Shown in pieces: positions 1 to 7,662 of a stretch of 64,000 nt of DNA. This DNA is from Variovorax paradoxus (GTDB taxonomy: Bacteria; Pseudomonadota; Gammaproteobacteria; Burkholderiales; Burkholderiaceae_C): contig NZ_JAUSXL010000001.1 of assembly GCF_030815975.1 (NCBI RefSeq), forward strand, positions 702,611-766,610, given 5' to 3'. Made by a program: the position numbers and the translations under genes. The notes beneath the pieces were generated by a model. It made no database searches, was not told the DNA's origin, and was given only the letters and a program-made list of their open reading frames with translations. Numbering within the stretch: position 1 is the stretch's first letter; each line of letters begins with the position of its first letter.

Positions 1-477
1 GCGCAGATACTGCGTCGCAATGTCGCGGCTGCGGATCGGCGAGCCCTCCGTGTAGACACCGCCCGAAGCGAGCAGCAACGTCGCCTTCTTGCCGGTGACA
101 AGGCCTTGTCCTTCGAAACCGAGCGTCAGCCCCTTGCGGACGATGTGATCGACCCATGCTTTCAGCGAGGCCGGCACGTTGTAGTTGTGGATCGGCGTCG
201 AAATCACGATGTGGTCTGCCGCAAGCAGTTCAGCGACCAATTCGTCGGACAAGCGAAGTTCCTCCTTCATCTCGACCGATTGCTGCGCGGGCGGCGTGAA
301 ATAGGCCTGCAGCCAAGGACCGGTGACAAATGGAAGCTTGGTTTCCACGAGATCGCGGTGGACGACTTCGCCGCGTGGACGTGCTGCCTGCCACGCCTGC
401 ACGAAACACCGGGTCATGTGACGCGAGATGGAGTTTTCGCCACGCGGGCTGGTCTGTACGACAAGAAGCTTGTTCAT
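1..477 (-). CDS. azoR: FMN-dependent NADH-azoreductase (AzoR family), 3' end outside window
   Basis: Reading leftward from the ATG at 477, the frame stays open to base 1, giving about 159 residues of a protein of roughly 200. It starts [19 protein letters not shown], the phosphate-binding loop of the flavodoxin-like AzoR/NQO fold. It continues with [20 protein letters not shown], the FMN-contact and dimer segment of the family, and then [11 protein letters not shown]. AzoR enzymes are cytosolic FMN homodimers that reduce azo and quinone compounds with NADH. The gene is divergent from a LysR-type regulator at 601 across 123 bp, the usual arrangement for a LysR gene controlling its neighbour. 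The C-terminus cannot be seen. Family assignment is firm; the physiological substrate (quinone or azo) is not. Confidence 0.9.
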   Translation of the reverse strand, partial: MNKLLVVQTSPRGENSISRHMTRCFVQAWQAARPRGEVVHRDLVETKLPFVTGPWLQAYFTPPAQQSVEMKEELRLSDELVAELLAADHIVISTPIHNYNVPASLKAWVDHIVRKGLTLGFEGQGLVTGKKATLLLASGGVYTEGSPIRSRDIATQYLR

Positions 478-600
478 CAAAGGTCTCTTCAGGAAAAGTG
501 GTCGGCCGGAGTTGGTTGCATCTGCCCCAATCTAAGTGCGCCGACCCTCTTCTGGAAGAGATTAAAAATTGATACTTTCCATCTGCCTTTATGATGGATC
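478..600. promoter_or_regulatory. divergent azoR / lysR control region
   Basis: This is a 123-bp gap between two divergent starts. The part next to the LysR gene (about 560-590) is visibly AT-richer than its surroundings. LysR regulators normally bind such shared gaps. I could not single out a convincing T-N11-A box, so only the region is marked. Confidence 0.45.
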
Positions 601-1497
601 GTGATCGGCTCCCTTACTCTTGATCAGCTGCGCGTCCTCGTGACGATCGCAGACGCCGGCAGTTTTTCGGCTGCTGGCCGCCAACTCAGGCGCGCGCAAT
701 CAGCGATCAGCCAAGCCATCGGCACGCTGGAAGCCATACAGGGCGTCGAGTTGTTCGACCGGGGAAGCCACAGACCACAGTTGACCGGCATCGGACGCGT
801 GCTCGTCGAGCAGGCTCGACTGGTATTGGCGAGCGCGGCTCGGTTCGAAGCTGTGGCGGCAAGCAACCGGGCGGGCCTGGAGCCAGAGCTGGCGATCGCG
901 ATCGATCCCTTGGTCCCGACAGCGCCACTGATCGAAAGCCTGCGCGCGCTCGGCGATACCTTTCCTGATCTTCCGGTCAGCTTCTCGACCGAGGGACTGG
1001 GCGGCTCACTGCGGCGCTTGCGCAGCGGCTCGGCAGCGTTGGCCATGTGCTTGCTCTTGCCTGCCGTGCCTGACGACATCGTCGCCTACCCGTTGCTGCG
1101 GGTCGGCATGCGACCTGTCGTCGCGCCCGGGCACGCCCTCGCTTCGCTCGGGCATCCGGCAACCCCGAGCGACCTCGAGCCGCACGTGCAACTCGTGCTG
1201 TCTGATCCGGTTGACCCTGGCAGCGCGAACTACGGGCTGTCCAGCGCAAGGCTGTGGCGCTTCGTTGACCTGGGACGTCGACTCGATTTCCTGCTCGCGG
1301 GGTTCGGCTGGTGCCGGATGCCCGAGCATCTTGTGACGGACCCGCTCAGAACCGGGCTGCTGAAGGCGCTCGAGATTCAAGACGATCCCACACCGCGTGA
1401 GGGACTGACGATCTATGCAGCCCATAAGCGAGACCGTGCGCTTGGCCCAGCAGGGCGCTGGCTGCTCGACGAACTCCAGCGGCGTCTTTGCTCGTGA
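601..1497 (+). CDS. LysR-family transcriptional regulator
   Basis: 298 residues, the usual LTTR length. Residues 5-65 form the winged HTH (LTLDQLRVLVTIADAGSF, then SAISQAIGTLEAIQGVELFDR). The remainder is the periplasmic-binding-protein-like effector domain. The start is GTG at 601; the ATGs at 591 and 594 are in another frame. It is divergent from the azoreductase gene, so control of that gene by a quinone, azo compound or related electrophile is the simplest reading. This is inferred from position only. The effector domain is poorly diagnostic (DPLVPTAPLIESLRAL), so the ligand is unknown. Confidence 0.92.
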   Translation: MIGSLTLDQLRVLVTIADAGSFSAAGRQLRRAQSAISQAIGTLEAIQGVELFDRGSHRPQLTGIGRVLVEQARLVLASAARFEAVAASNRAGLEPELAIAIDPLVPTAPLIESLRALGDTFPDLPVSFSTEGLGGSLRRLRSGSAALAMCLLLPAVPDDIVAYPLLRVGMRPVVAPGHALASLGHPATPSDLEPHVQLVLSDPVDPGSANYGLSSARLWRFVDLGRRLDFLLAGFGWCRMPEHLVTDPLRTGLLKALEIQDDPTPREGLTIYAAHKRDRALGPAGRWLLDELQRRLCS

Positions 1498-1503
1498 CCG
1501 CTC

Positions 1504-1635
1504 GTGCGTTTCGACATGAAGGCAGGCCGACTCCGAAACATTCGCTACTGGCGCGACATGCCCAAAGGCGGTCATTTCGCGGCCTTCGAGCAATCGGAAT
1601 TGTTCGTCGAGGACTTGCGAGACTTCTTTCGAACC
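1504..1635 (+). pseudogene. epoxide hydrolase C-terminal remnant
   Basis: The frame contains IRYWRDMPKGGHFAAFEQSE followed by LFVEDLRDFF. This is the recognisable C-terminal end of alpha/beta-hydrolase epoxide hydrolases, where the His in GGHFAA is the catalytic histidine. Only about 40 residues are present. There is no nucleophile elbow, cap domain or EHN domain upstream, because the intact LysR gene ends 6 bp before. After the fragment the frame runs into unrelated sequence. It is a fossil gene end, not a functional protein. Confidence 0.7.
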
Positions 1636-1671
1636 TGCGTCGACGCGCCCGAGAGACTGCTTGAACCCGCA

Positions 1672-1739
1672 GTTCAATGCGCGATGCGAGCTGGCGTTCG
1701 CCGGCGCACGTCGGGCCGGACGACGCGGACTTCGACTGA
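1672..1739 (+). pseudogene. duplicated 3' tail of the carbamoyltransferase gene
   Basis: Bases 1672-1735 match 6100-6163, the 3' end of the HTH-carbamoyltransferase gene, at 60 of 64 positions by eye. The frame reads MRDASWRSPAHVGPDDADFD and then stops, against SMRDASWRSPAHIGPDDADF in the real gene. No upstream part of that gene is present here. The segment abuts the epoxide hydrolase remnant. It is a short relic of a duplication or an old recombination scar. Confidence 0.85.
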
Positions 1740-2073
1740 TAAATCCGAAACCCGAAGAAATCAACTACTTGGACGCATTAATTTCCGTCTAAGACTGACC
1801 CCTCCCTCGCTGTTGATCGACTGACAGGTGGCGAGGTGCAGATCGCGTTCCGAGGGAAGTCCCGTCTTGCTGGTCGGTCCCGGCCGGGGCGATGGCTCCC
1901 TACTGCATGTCCTGTGGCGCCGTGTCCGGTCGGATCGTTGGATGCTAGAAATATGGCTTCCTCAGGCAAATAAAGCCAAAATAGTGACACTTATCATGAG
2001 TGATCTGGATGGGGGCGGTCAATGTGTAAATATTCTGGCGTTTTTTCGCGATAATGAGTAAAATAATGGCTTC
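1740..2073. other. gene-free stretch and promoter region of first hipBA-type locus
   Basis: I see no credible gene. Bases 1740-1940 resemble shuffled remnants without recognisable protein. From about 1945 the DNA becomes AT-rich up to the antitoxin start. It contains two imperfect direct copies of an 11-mer, ATCATGAGTGA (1993-2003) and ATAATGAGTAA (2051-2061), 9 of 11 identical. These could be half-sites for the HTH antitoxin encoded just downstream. The role is speculative. Confidence 0.4.
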
Positions 2074-2766
2074 ATGGCCAATAAGACTGCCTCTTTGCTT
2101 CCCGCCACCGACGAATTGCTGCGCCAGTTCGGCGATCGTCTGCGCCTGGCGCGGCTGCGTCGACGGCTCTCGGCCAAGCAGGTTGCCGAGCGAGCCGGGA
2201 TGGCGCCCATGACACTGCGCAGCCTGGAGCGCGGTGGATCGGGGGTGACCATGGGAGCCTACCTCGCCGTCATGCAGGTGCTGGGCATCGAAAAGGACCT
2301 CGACTTGCTCGGCAAAGCCGATCCTGTCGGCCGAGAACTCCAGGATGCACGGCTGCCAGCGCCCACCAAGGCGCCACGACCAAGCGTGCTGCCGTCAGAC
2401 AGGCGGCTGGCGACGGGCAAGGGGCCGCTGCCGGTTGCAGGCGCTGCGTCGGAGCTTCGGCATGCCATGGAAAGCGCACCGGAAGAACAACTGCGCCAGC
2501 TGTTCAACTCCCTGCCGAGCGAGAAGATGCGCAAGGCGCTGGAAGCACTGCCGCAAGCACAGATGCGCAAGGCACTGGCCGCCATACCGTCCGTGAAACC
2601 ACGTGAAACCGTGGACCGGCCGGATGCACCCCGCCGGGAGATCAAGAAGCTGCTCAAGCCTTCGGAAGACGCGCGGGACTGGATCGAGAAGGGCGGCTTC
2701 GCCAGTGCCGATACCCTTGCCGGCTTGATCGAGCCTTTGGCGTCGCTGAAAAAGAAGGGGCATTGA
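2074..2766 (+). CDS. HipB-like XRE-family antitoxin with repeat-bearing C-terminal extension
   Basis: 230 residues. Residues 14-76 are an XRE-type helix-turn-helix (FGDRLRLARLRRRLSAKQVA, then ERAGMAPMTLRSLERGGSGV). It is directly upstream of a HipA-like kinase gene (4-bp gap), so it is read as the antitoxin and autorepressor of a type II toxin-antitoxin pair. HipB proteins are usually about 70-110 residues. This one adds about 150, including four tandem 12-residue repeats (residues 128-175) and a basic stretch RREIKKLLKPSED near 187-199. The extension may contact the toxin or add dimer contacts; that is inference. ATG at 2074 follows an AT-rich leader. Confidence 0.85.
   Translation: MANKTASLLPATDELLRQFGDRLRLARLRRRLSAKQVAERAGMAPMTLRSLERGGSGVTMGAYLAVMQVLGIEKDLDLLGKADPVGRELQDARLPAPTKAPRPSVLPSDRRLATGKGPLPVAGAASELRHAMESAPEEQLRQLFNSLPSEKMRKALEALPQAQMRKALAAIPSVKPRETVDRPDAPRREIKKLLKPSEDARDWIEKGGFASADTLAGLIEPLASLKKKGH
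2455..2598 (+). repeat. four in-frame 36-bp repeats in the HipB-like gene
   Basis: Residues 128-139, 140-151, 152-163 and 164-175 align as four 12-residue units of pattern [LM]-R-x-x-[LFM]-x-x-x-P-x-x-x. The last two units both begin MRKAL. At the DNA level units 3 and 4 are the most alike. The spacing suggests short amphipathic helices separated by prolines. Confidence 0.75.
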
Positions 2767-2770
2767 GCCC

Positions 2771-4039
2771 ATGGCCGCGACGATCGCCGTCTATGCGGCT
2801 TGGGTCGGCCTCGCAGAGCCGCTGCGGCTGGGATGGCTGCATGCCAGGCGTGGAGCAGGCCGTGAAGTTTTCGAGTTCGAGTTCGACGCCGCGGCGTTGG
2901 CCCATTCAGTCGCCGGGAACTTGCACCTGGATCCCCGTTTGGGCCTCTTCGAGGGGCGGCAGCATCCGCCGCAGGGTCACGAGACCTTCGGCATGTTCGC
3001 CGATGCGAGTCCGGATCGCTGGGGCAGGTTGCTCATGCGGCGCCGGCTGGAGCGCGCGCAGAGGGCAGGGCAGATAGACAAGGCCGTGCGCTTGCATGAA
3101 TCAGACTACCTGCTGGGCGTGCACGACGCCTATCGCTCCGGAGCGCTGCGCTTGCGGCGCGATGACGCCGGCGAGTTCCTGGACAACCAGCACGGCGCGG
3201 CAGCGCCGCCCTTCGTGCAACTGCGCGAACTGGAGGCGGCCAGCCTGGCACTGGAGCGCGATGAGGACAACATGTCGGCGGCGGGCGACGAATGGCTGCG
3301 CATGCTGATCGCGCCTGGCGGTTCGCTGGGCGGTGCGCGGCCTAAAGCCAGCGTCGTTGATCCGCAGGGGCAACTGTGGATTGCCAAGTTCCCCAGCGTG
3401 CGCGACGAGCACGATATGGGTGCTTGGGAACTGGTGGTGCAGACCCTCGCGCAGAGCTGCGGTCTCGCTGTGCCGCAAAGCCTGGCTCGCAAGTTCGCGA
3501 GCCGACAGCACACCTTCCTGGTGAGGCGCTTCGACCGAACTCCAGCGGGCAGGCTTCATTTCGCCTCGGCGATGACGCTCACCGGACGCCTGGATGGCGA
3601 CGATGCATCGACAGGTGCGAGCTATCTGGAGATCGCCCGTGTTCTGATCGACCACGGTGCGAACACCGTCGCCGACCTGCGTGAGCTGTGGTCGCGCATC
3701 GTGTTCAACATGTTGATCTCCAACACGGACGATCACCTGCGCAACCACGGCTTCATCCTCGTGCCCGGCAAGGGCTGGCGTCTGTCCGATGCCTACGACA
3801 TGAATCCCGTGCCCGGGTCGCAAGGACTGAAGCTCAACGTCAGCGAGGCCGACAATGCGATGGACCTGGGTCTGGCGCGTTCGGTGGCGCCGTACTTTCG
3901 GGTTTCCAAGAAGCTGGCCGACGAGATCATCGCGCGCAGCCAGACCGTGGTGAGGCAGTGGCCAAAGATCGCCGATAGCCTGAAAGTTCGTGCACGGGAG
4001 CAGGAGCAGATGGCTGCGGCATTTCGACTCGCTGGCTGA
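2771..4039 (+). CDS. HipA-like serine/threonine kinase toxin
   Basis: 422 residues. The HipA fold is supported by the glycine-rich loop SLGGARPKA (residues 185-193), the ATP-binding lysine in WIAKFPS (Lys206), the catalytic loop SNTDDHLRNHGF (317-328) and the metal-binding segment SDAYDMNP (339-346). All kinase residues expected in the family are present. Characterised HipA kinases phosphorylate glutamyl-tRNA synthetase and induce dormancy; targets in other HipA subfamilies differ, and the target here is unknown. It lies 4 bp after its antitoxin gene, indicating one transcript. This subfamily (SDAYDMNP rather than FYDVLSAF) differs from the E. coli-like HipA at 38668-40005. Confidence 0.9.
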   Translation: MAATIAVYAAWVGLAEPLRLGWLHARRGAGREVFEFEFDAAALAHSVAGNLHLDPRLGLFEGRQHPPQGHETFGMFADASPDRWGRLLMRRRLERAQRAGQIDKAVRLHESDYLLGVHDAYRSGALRLRRDDAGEFLDNQHGAAAPPFVQLRELEAASLALERDEDNMSAAGDEWLRMLIAPGGSLGGARPKASVVDPQGQLWIAKFPSVRDEHDMGAWELVVQTLAQSCGLAVPQSLARKFASRQHTFLVRRFDRTPAGRLHFASAMTLTGRLDGDDASTGASYLEIARVLIDHGANTVADLRELWSRIVFNMLISNTDDHLRNHGFILVPGKGWRLSDAYDMNPVPGSQGLKLNVSEADNAMDLGLARSVAPYFRVSKKLADEIIARSQTVVRQWPKIADSLKVRAREQEQMAAAFRLAG

Positions 4040-4428
4040 TTGATCTATTTGAGGTACTCACGGCCAGCGCTCAATTATCTTGAGCGGCATGTTGCCTCAC
4101 CAAAGAATGTTACCCGGGAGCTTTGGTCTTCTTTCCAATTCTTTGGTCGAAGGCTGTGGCTTTGAGCCCATGGCCGTCTGGTCAGTGTGCAGACCTGTCG
4201 ATAGTGCGGAACGACCGGCTGCAACGGACGCATCGCTGCTGTACGCGGCGGCTCACACGCGAAACTCCGCTGGCGCGCCTTTCGGGCGCATAACGTCCAA
4301 GGGCGTCGGTTTCATCCACCGGACGCCCTTTTCCATTGGAGATGCGGGTAATCAGCCGCCAAAATCGTCCGGGGCGATCCGCGATCCGCCCCCTGGACAG
4401 CGGCCAGGCGCCTTGCCAAACTGCCCGT
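4040..4428. other. gene-free stretch after the hipA-like gene
   Basis: No convincing coding sequence. It contains a terminator-like hairpin at 4299-4330, listed separately. The open frame from 4080 has no recognisable protein features and overlaps the real cupin gene. Confidence 0.5.
4299..4334 (+). terminator. terminator-like hairpin
   Basis: AAGGGCGTC (4299-4307) pairs perfectly with GACGCCCTT (4322-4330) across a 14-nt loop and is followed by TT. The T-run is short. It lies 260 bp after the hipA-like stop and about 95 bp before the cupin gene. Confidence 0.5.
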
Positions 4429-4764
4429 ATGGCACTTTCTCACGCATCCTCCGGCCAGGTCGTGCACCTGGGCGCGCTCGACGGGCAGGCAACGGAAACC
4501 TGCGCGCTCCTGAAGGCCCGCGACATCGAGCTCATGTGGCTGGTGCTGCCGGCCGGCAAGCAGGTGCCCTCGCATGCCGTCTCGACCTCAATGACCTTGC
4601 AGTGCCTGCGCGGAAAGGTCGAGGTGCACCTTGACGGCGACGTGAAGCTGCTCGAGGCCGACCAGGTCATGTACCTGGCGGGCGGCGTGCCGCACGGCCT
4701 GCATGCGCTGGAGGACGCCAGGCTGTTGATCACCGTCGTGCTGCCGGCCAGCCGCACCGACTGA
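4429..4764 (+). CDS. small cupin-domain protein
   Basis: 111 residues from ATG 4429. A single cupin beta-barrel is suggested by LPAGKQVPSHAV, TMTLQCLRGKVEVHLDGDV-like core (LQCLRGKVEVHLDGD) and the second motif YLAGGVPHGLHALEDARLL. The second motif keeps the PHG/H metal-ligand pattern. No signal peptide. Upstream in-frame ATGs exist from 4336, but homology-like sequence begins after 4429. Single-domain cupins of this size act as metal-dependent enzymes or small-ligand binders; no function can be read. It ends 113 bp before the HTH-carbamoyltransferase start, and no pathway link is visible. Confidence 0.75.
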   Translation: MALSHASSGQVVHLGALDGQATETCALLKARDIELMWLVLPAGKQVPSHAVSTSMTLQCLRGKVEVHLDGDVKLLEADQVMYLAGGVPHGLHALEDARLLITVVLPASRTD

Positions 4765-4817
4765 GTCAGCTGCCAGCTGGGGCCTTCATGGGCACCTGGA
4801 CGCAGGCGGTGCGCAGA

Positions 4818-4872
4818 AAATATACGCATTGAGTATCTCATCTTTGAGAAATGCTGCGCATAGCGTATATTT
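4818..4872. promoter_or_regulatory. nested inverted repeats over the carbamoyltransferase start
   Basis: Three nested perfect dyads share one centre region. They are AAATATACGC (4818-4827) with GCGTATATTT (4863-4872), GCATT (4826-4830) with AATGC (4850-4854), and TCTCA (4836-4840) with TGAGA (4845-4849). The right outer arm ends 5 bp before the ATG at 4878, where a ribosome-binding site would sit. Either an operator or an RNA hairpin masking translation start would fit. Confidence 0.7.
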
Positions 4873-4877
4873 CACGC

Positions 4878-6176
4878 ATGAGTCAGCAACAAGACCTCCT
4901 GCGCGACGCGATGCGCCGCCTCAATCTCACGCGCGATGCGTTTTCCGAACGGCTGGGTGTGCGCCGCCGCGCGCTGGACACCTGGCTGCTGCCGTCCGAG
5001 TCGAGCGAGTCGCGGGCGATGCCGGAGATGGTCGGCAAGTTCGTTGCCGAGATTCTTCAGCGCGAGGCGTTCGACGCCGGCGCCGGCCCGGCGGGCACAG
5101 GGCCGCAGCGCCCGCTCGCGCAGCGCATCGCGGCCGAAGGCAAGCCGCAGCTGCTGTCGGTCGCGCAGTTCGAGCGCGGCAGCCTCGAGGACCTGTTCCA
5201 CGTCGCCGACGTGATGCAGCCGATCGCGCGCCGGCAGAAGGTCACGCGCATCCTCGAAGGCGCCGTGCTCGGCAGCCTGTTCTTCGAGGCCAGCACGCGC
5301 ACGCGCGTGAGCTTCGGTGCGGCCTTCTGCCGGCTCGGCGGCACGGTGTGCGACACCACCGGCTTCACCTTCTCGTCGATGGCCAAGGGCGAGTCGATCT
5401 ACGACACCAGCCGCGTGATGAGCGGCTATGTCGATGCGCTGGTGGTGCGCCATCCCGAGCAGGGCTCGGTGGCCGAGTTCGCGCGCGCCACCAACATCCC
5501 GGTCATCAATGCCGGCGACGGTCCCGGCGAACATCCGAGCCAGGCCATCCTCGACCTGTACACCATCCAGCGCGAGTTCTCGCGCATGGGCAAGCTGGTC
5601 GACGGCACGCATGTGGCGATGGTCGGCGACCTCAAGTACGGCCGCACCGTGCATTCGCTGATCCGCCTGCTGTCGCTCTACCGCGGGCTGAAGTTCACGC
5701 TGATTGCGCCGCCGTCGCTGGAGATGCCGGCCTACCTGGTCGAACTGGTCGCACGCAACGGCCATGTCATCGAGCAGACCTCCTCGCTGGCGCAGGGGCT
5801 GCGCGGCGCCGACGTGGTCTACGCCACACGCGTGCAGAAGGAACGGTTCGCGAATGGAGAAACGCTGGAGGGCTACACGCCCGAGTTCCAGGTGTGCAAG
5901 GCCCTGGTTGATGCGGCCTGCAAGCCCGACACGATCCTCATGCACCCGCTGCCGCGCGACGGGCGCCCGGGCGCGAACGACCTGAGCGTGGACCTCAACC
6001 ACGATTCGCGACTGGCGATTTTCAGGCAGACCGACAACGGCATCCCGGTGCGCATGGCGATCTTCGCGGTGCTGATGGGCGTGGAGCAGCAGGTGGCGCG
6101 TTCGATGCGCGATGCGAGCTGGCGTTCGCCGGCGCACATCGGGCCGGATGATGCGGACTTCGATGGGCTGGACTGA
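4878..6176 (+). CDS. pyrB: aspartate carbamoyltransferase with N-terminal HTH-like domain
   Basis: 432 residues, against about 310 for a bare ATCase catalytic chain. Residues 90-410 carry the transcarbamylase signatures: STRTRVSF (139-146, carbamoyl-phosphate binding), HPSQAILDLYTI (219-230), GDLKYGRTVHSL (250-261) and HPLPR (356-360). The reaction joins carbamoyl phosphate and aspartate, the committed step of pyrimidine synthesis. Residues 1-62 look like a small XRE-type HTH (LLRDAMRRLNLTRDAFSERL, then GVRRRALDTWLLP), joined by an Ala/Gly/Pro linker. ATG 4878 is preferred; ATG 4851 is in frame but lies inside the inverted repeat. No pyrI or dihydroorotase gene is adjacent. A DNA-binding or autoregulatory role for the N-terminus is inference. 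Confidence 0.88.
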   Translation: MSQQQDLLRDAMRRLNLTRDAFSERLGVRRRALDTWLLPSESSESRAMPEMVGKFVAEILQREAFDAGAGPAGTGPQRPLAQRIAAEGKPQLLSVAQFERGSLEDLFHVADVMQPIARRQKVTRILEGAVLGSLFFEASTRTRVSFGAAFCRLGGTVCDTTGFTFSSMAKGESIYDTSRVMSGYVDALVVRHPEQGSVAEFARATNIPVINAGDGPGEHPSQAILDLYTIQREFSRMGKLVDGTHVAMVGDLKYGRTVHSLIRLLSLYRGLKFTLIAPPSLEMPAYLVELVARNGHVIEQTSSLAQGLRGADVVYATRVQKERFANGETLEGYTPEFQVCKALVDAACKPDTILMHPLPRDGRPGANDLSVDLNHDSRLAIFRQTDNGIPVRMAIFAVLMGVEQQVARSMRDASWRSPAHIGPDDADFDGLD

Positions 6177-6330
6177 ATAGGGCGTCCGGCCGGGCGCGCG
6201 ATCGGGGCAACCAGATTGCGGTTTCTCCATCCGAAATTACAAAGCACCTTTTCATGCCTTGATGCATGCCGTGAGGCGCACGCTTCTAGACTGGGCAGCC
6301 ATTCCGCACCCCCATCCAGGAGACATCGCC

Positions 6331-6375
6331 ATGCCTGTCCGGAAGCGCTTCGGCGGCTTTCTGCCCGGGCCATGA
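6331..6375 (+). other. 14-codon mini-ORF with strong ribosome-binding site
   Basis: CCAGGAGACATCGCC precedes an ATG at 6331 that opens a frame of 14 codons, MPVRKRFGGFLPGP, ending in TGA. It lies 80 bp upstream of an acyl-CoA dehydrogenase gene. It could be a leader peptide or the stump of a lost gene. There is no evidence beyond the Shine-Dalgarno match. Confidence 0.25.
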
Positions 6376-6454
6376 GCGGGTGGCTTGCAGGCAAGGCTCG
6401 AGCGACCCAGGCCGGGTCCGCAGCTGTCGCCCTCCTTCATTTCGAGGAAAACAC

Positions 6455-7621
6455 GTGATCCGAGATCCTTCCGCATTCGATGAGACGTTGAGCGCGCTGC
6501 GGCGCTATGTGCGCGAGCGGCTGATTCCGCGCGAGGCGGAGGTCGAACGGCTGGACGAGGTGCCGGCCGACGTCGTCGAGGACCTGGCGACGCGTGGCTT
6601 CTTCGGCTGGTCCATCCCCGAGGCCTGGGGCGGCGCGGGCATGACGACCGAGGAGCTGGTGCTGGGCGCGATGGAGTTGTCGCAGGCCTCGGTCGCCTTC
6701 CGGGCGCGGGTGGGCACCAACACCGGCATCGGCTCGGAGGCACTGGTCGCCGACGGCACGCCGGCGCAGCAGGCCCGTTACCTGCCGCTCTTGGCCAGCG
6801 GCGAGTTGACCGGCGCGTTCGCGCTGACCGAACCGGATGCCGGCTCGGACGCGACCGCGCTGAAGACGAGCGCGGTGCGTGACGGCGACCATTACGTGCT
6901 CAATGGCACCAAATGCTTCATCACCAACGCGCCCATCGCGGGCCTGTTCACGGTGATGGCGCGCACCGATCCCTCGGACCGTTCCGCCAGTGGCATTTCG
7001 GCCTTCCTGGTCGAGCGCGCAACGCCCGGCCTCTCGACGGGCGAGCCCTACCGAAAGATGGGCCAGGCCGGATCGCCGGTGTCCGAAGTCCACCTGATCG
7101 ATTGCCGCGTGCCGGCCACCAGCATCATCGGCGGCGCCGAGGGCATGGGCTTCAAGACGGCGATGAAGGTGCTGAACAAGCAGCGCATCCATCTTGCGGC
7201 CCTGTGCACCGGGCCGGCCATCCGCATGCTGGACGAGGCCGTGGCATGGACCTGCCAGCGGCGGCAGTTCGGCCAGCCGGTGGCGGGCTTCCAGCTGGTG
7301 CAGGCCTTGATCGCCGACTGCCAGACCGAGATCCAGGCAGCGCGCGCCCTGATCCTGCAGACCGCGCGCCAGCGCGACGACGGCGAGGACGTGGCCATGC
7401 AGGCGTCGATCTGCAAGTACTTCGCCTCGGAGATGTGCGGCCGCGTGGCGGACCGTTGCGTGCAGATGCTGGGCGGCACGGGTTTCATCCAGGGCCATCC
7501 CATCGAGCGCTTTTACCGCGACGTGCGGCTGTTCCGCCTCTACGAGGGCACGAGCCAGATTCATCAGCTCAACATCGCGAAGCGCACCATCGCGGCGGCC
7601 GGCCATCGCCTGGGCGACTGA
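6455..7621 (+). CDS. acyl-CoA dehydrogenase
   Basis: 388 residues from a GTG at 6455 preceded by GAGGAAAACAC. Family motifs are ALTEPDAGSDATALKTSA (FAD/substrate binding), RRQFGQPVAGFQLVQ, and LYEGTSQIHQLNIAKR near the C-terminus, with the canonical catalytic glutamate before GT. It resembles glutaryl-CoA/medium-chain-type dehydrogenases. It oxidises an acyl-CoA at the alpha-beta bond and passes electrons to ETF. A CaiB-type CoA-transferase gene follows after 41 bp. The pair suggests activation of a carboxylic acid by CoA transfer followed by dehydrogenation, a common catabolic module. The substrate is not readable. Confidence 0.92.
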   Translation: MIRDPSAFDETLSALRRYVRERLIPREAEVERLDEVPADVVEDLATRGFFGWSIPEAWGGAGMTTEELVLGAMELSQASVAFRARVGTNTGIGSEALVADGTPAQQARYLPLLASGELTGAFALTEPDAGSDATALKTSAVRDGDHYVLNGTKCFITNAPIAGLFTVMARTDPSDRSASGISAFLVERATPGLSTGEPYRKMGQAGSPVSEVHLIDCRVPATSIIGGAEGMGFKTAMKVLNKQRIHLAALCTGPAIRMLDEAVAWTCQRRQFGQPVAGFQLVQALIADCQTEIQAARALILQTARQRDDGEDVAMQASICKYFASEMCGRVADRCVQMLGGTGFIQGHPIERFYRDVRLFRLYEGTSQIHQLNIAKRTIAAAGHRLGD

Positions 7622-7662
7622 GCGACTCGCACCAAAGACCAGAAAGTCCCGAGGACCATCGA

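Noticed and set aside
4080..4634. 184-codon frame after the hipA-like gene
   Set aside because: It overlaps the cupin gene out of frame and crosses a terminator-like hairpin; no domain.
6253..6268. CATGC-N6-GCATG dyad upstream of the acyl-CoA dehydrogenase
   Set aside because: Five-bp arms in GC-rich DNA are expected by chance, there is no regulator nearby and no second copy.
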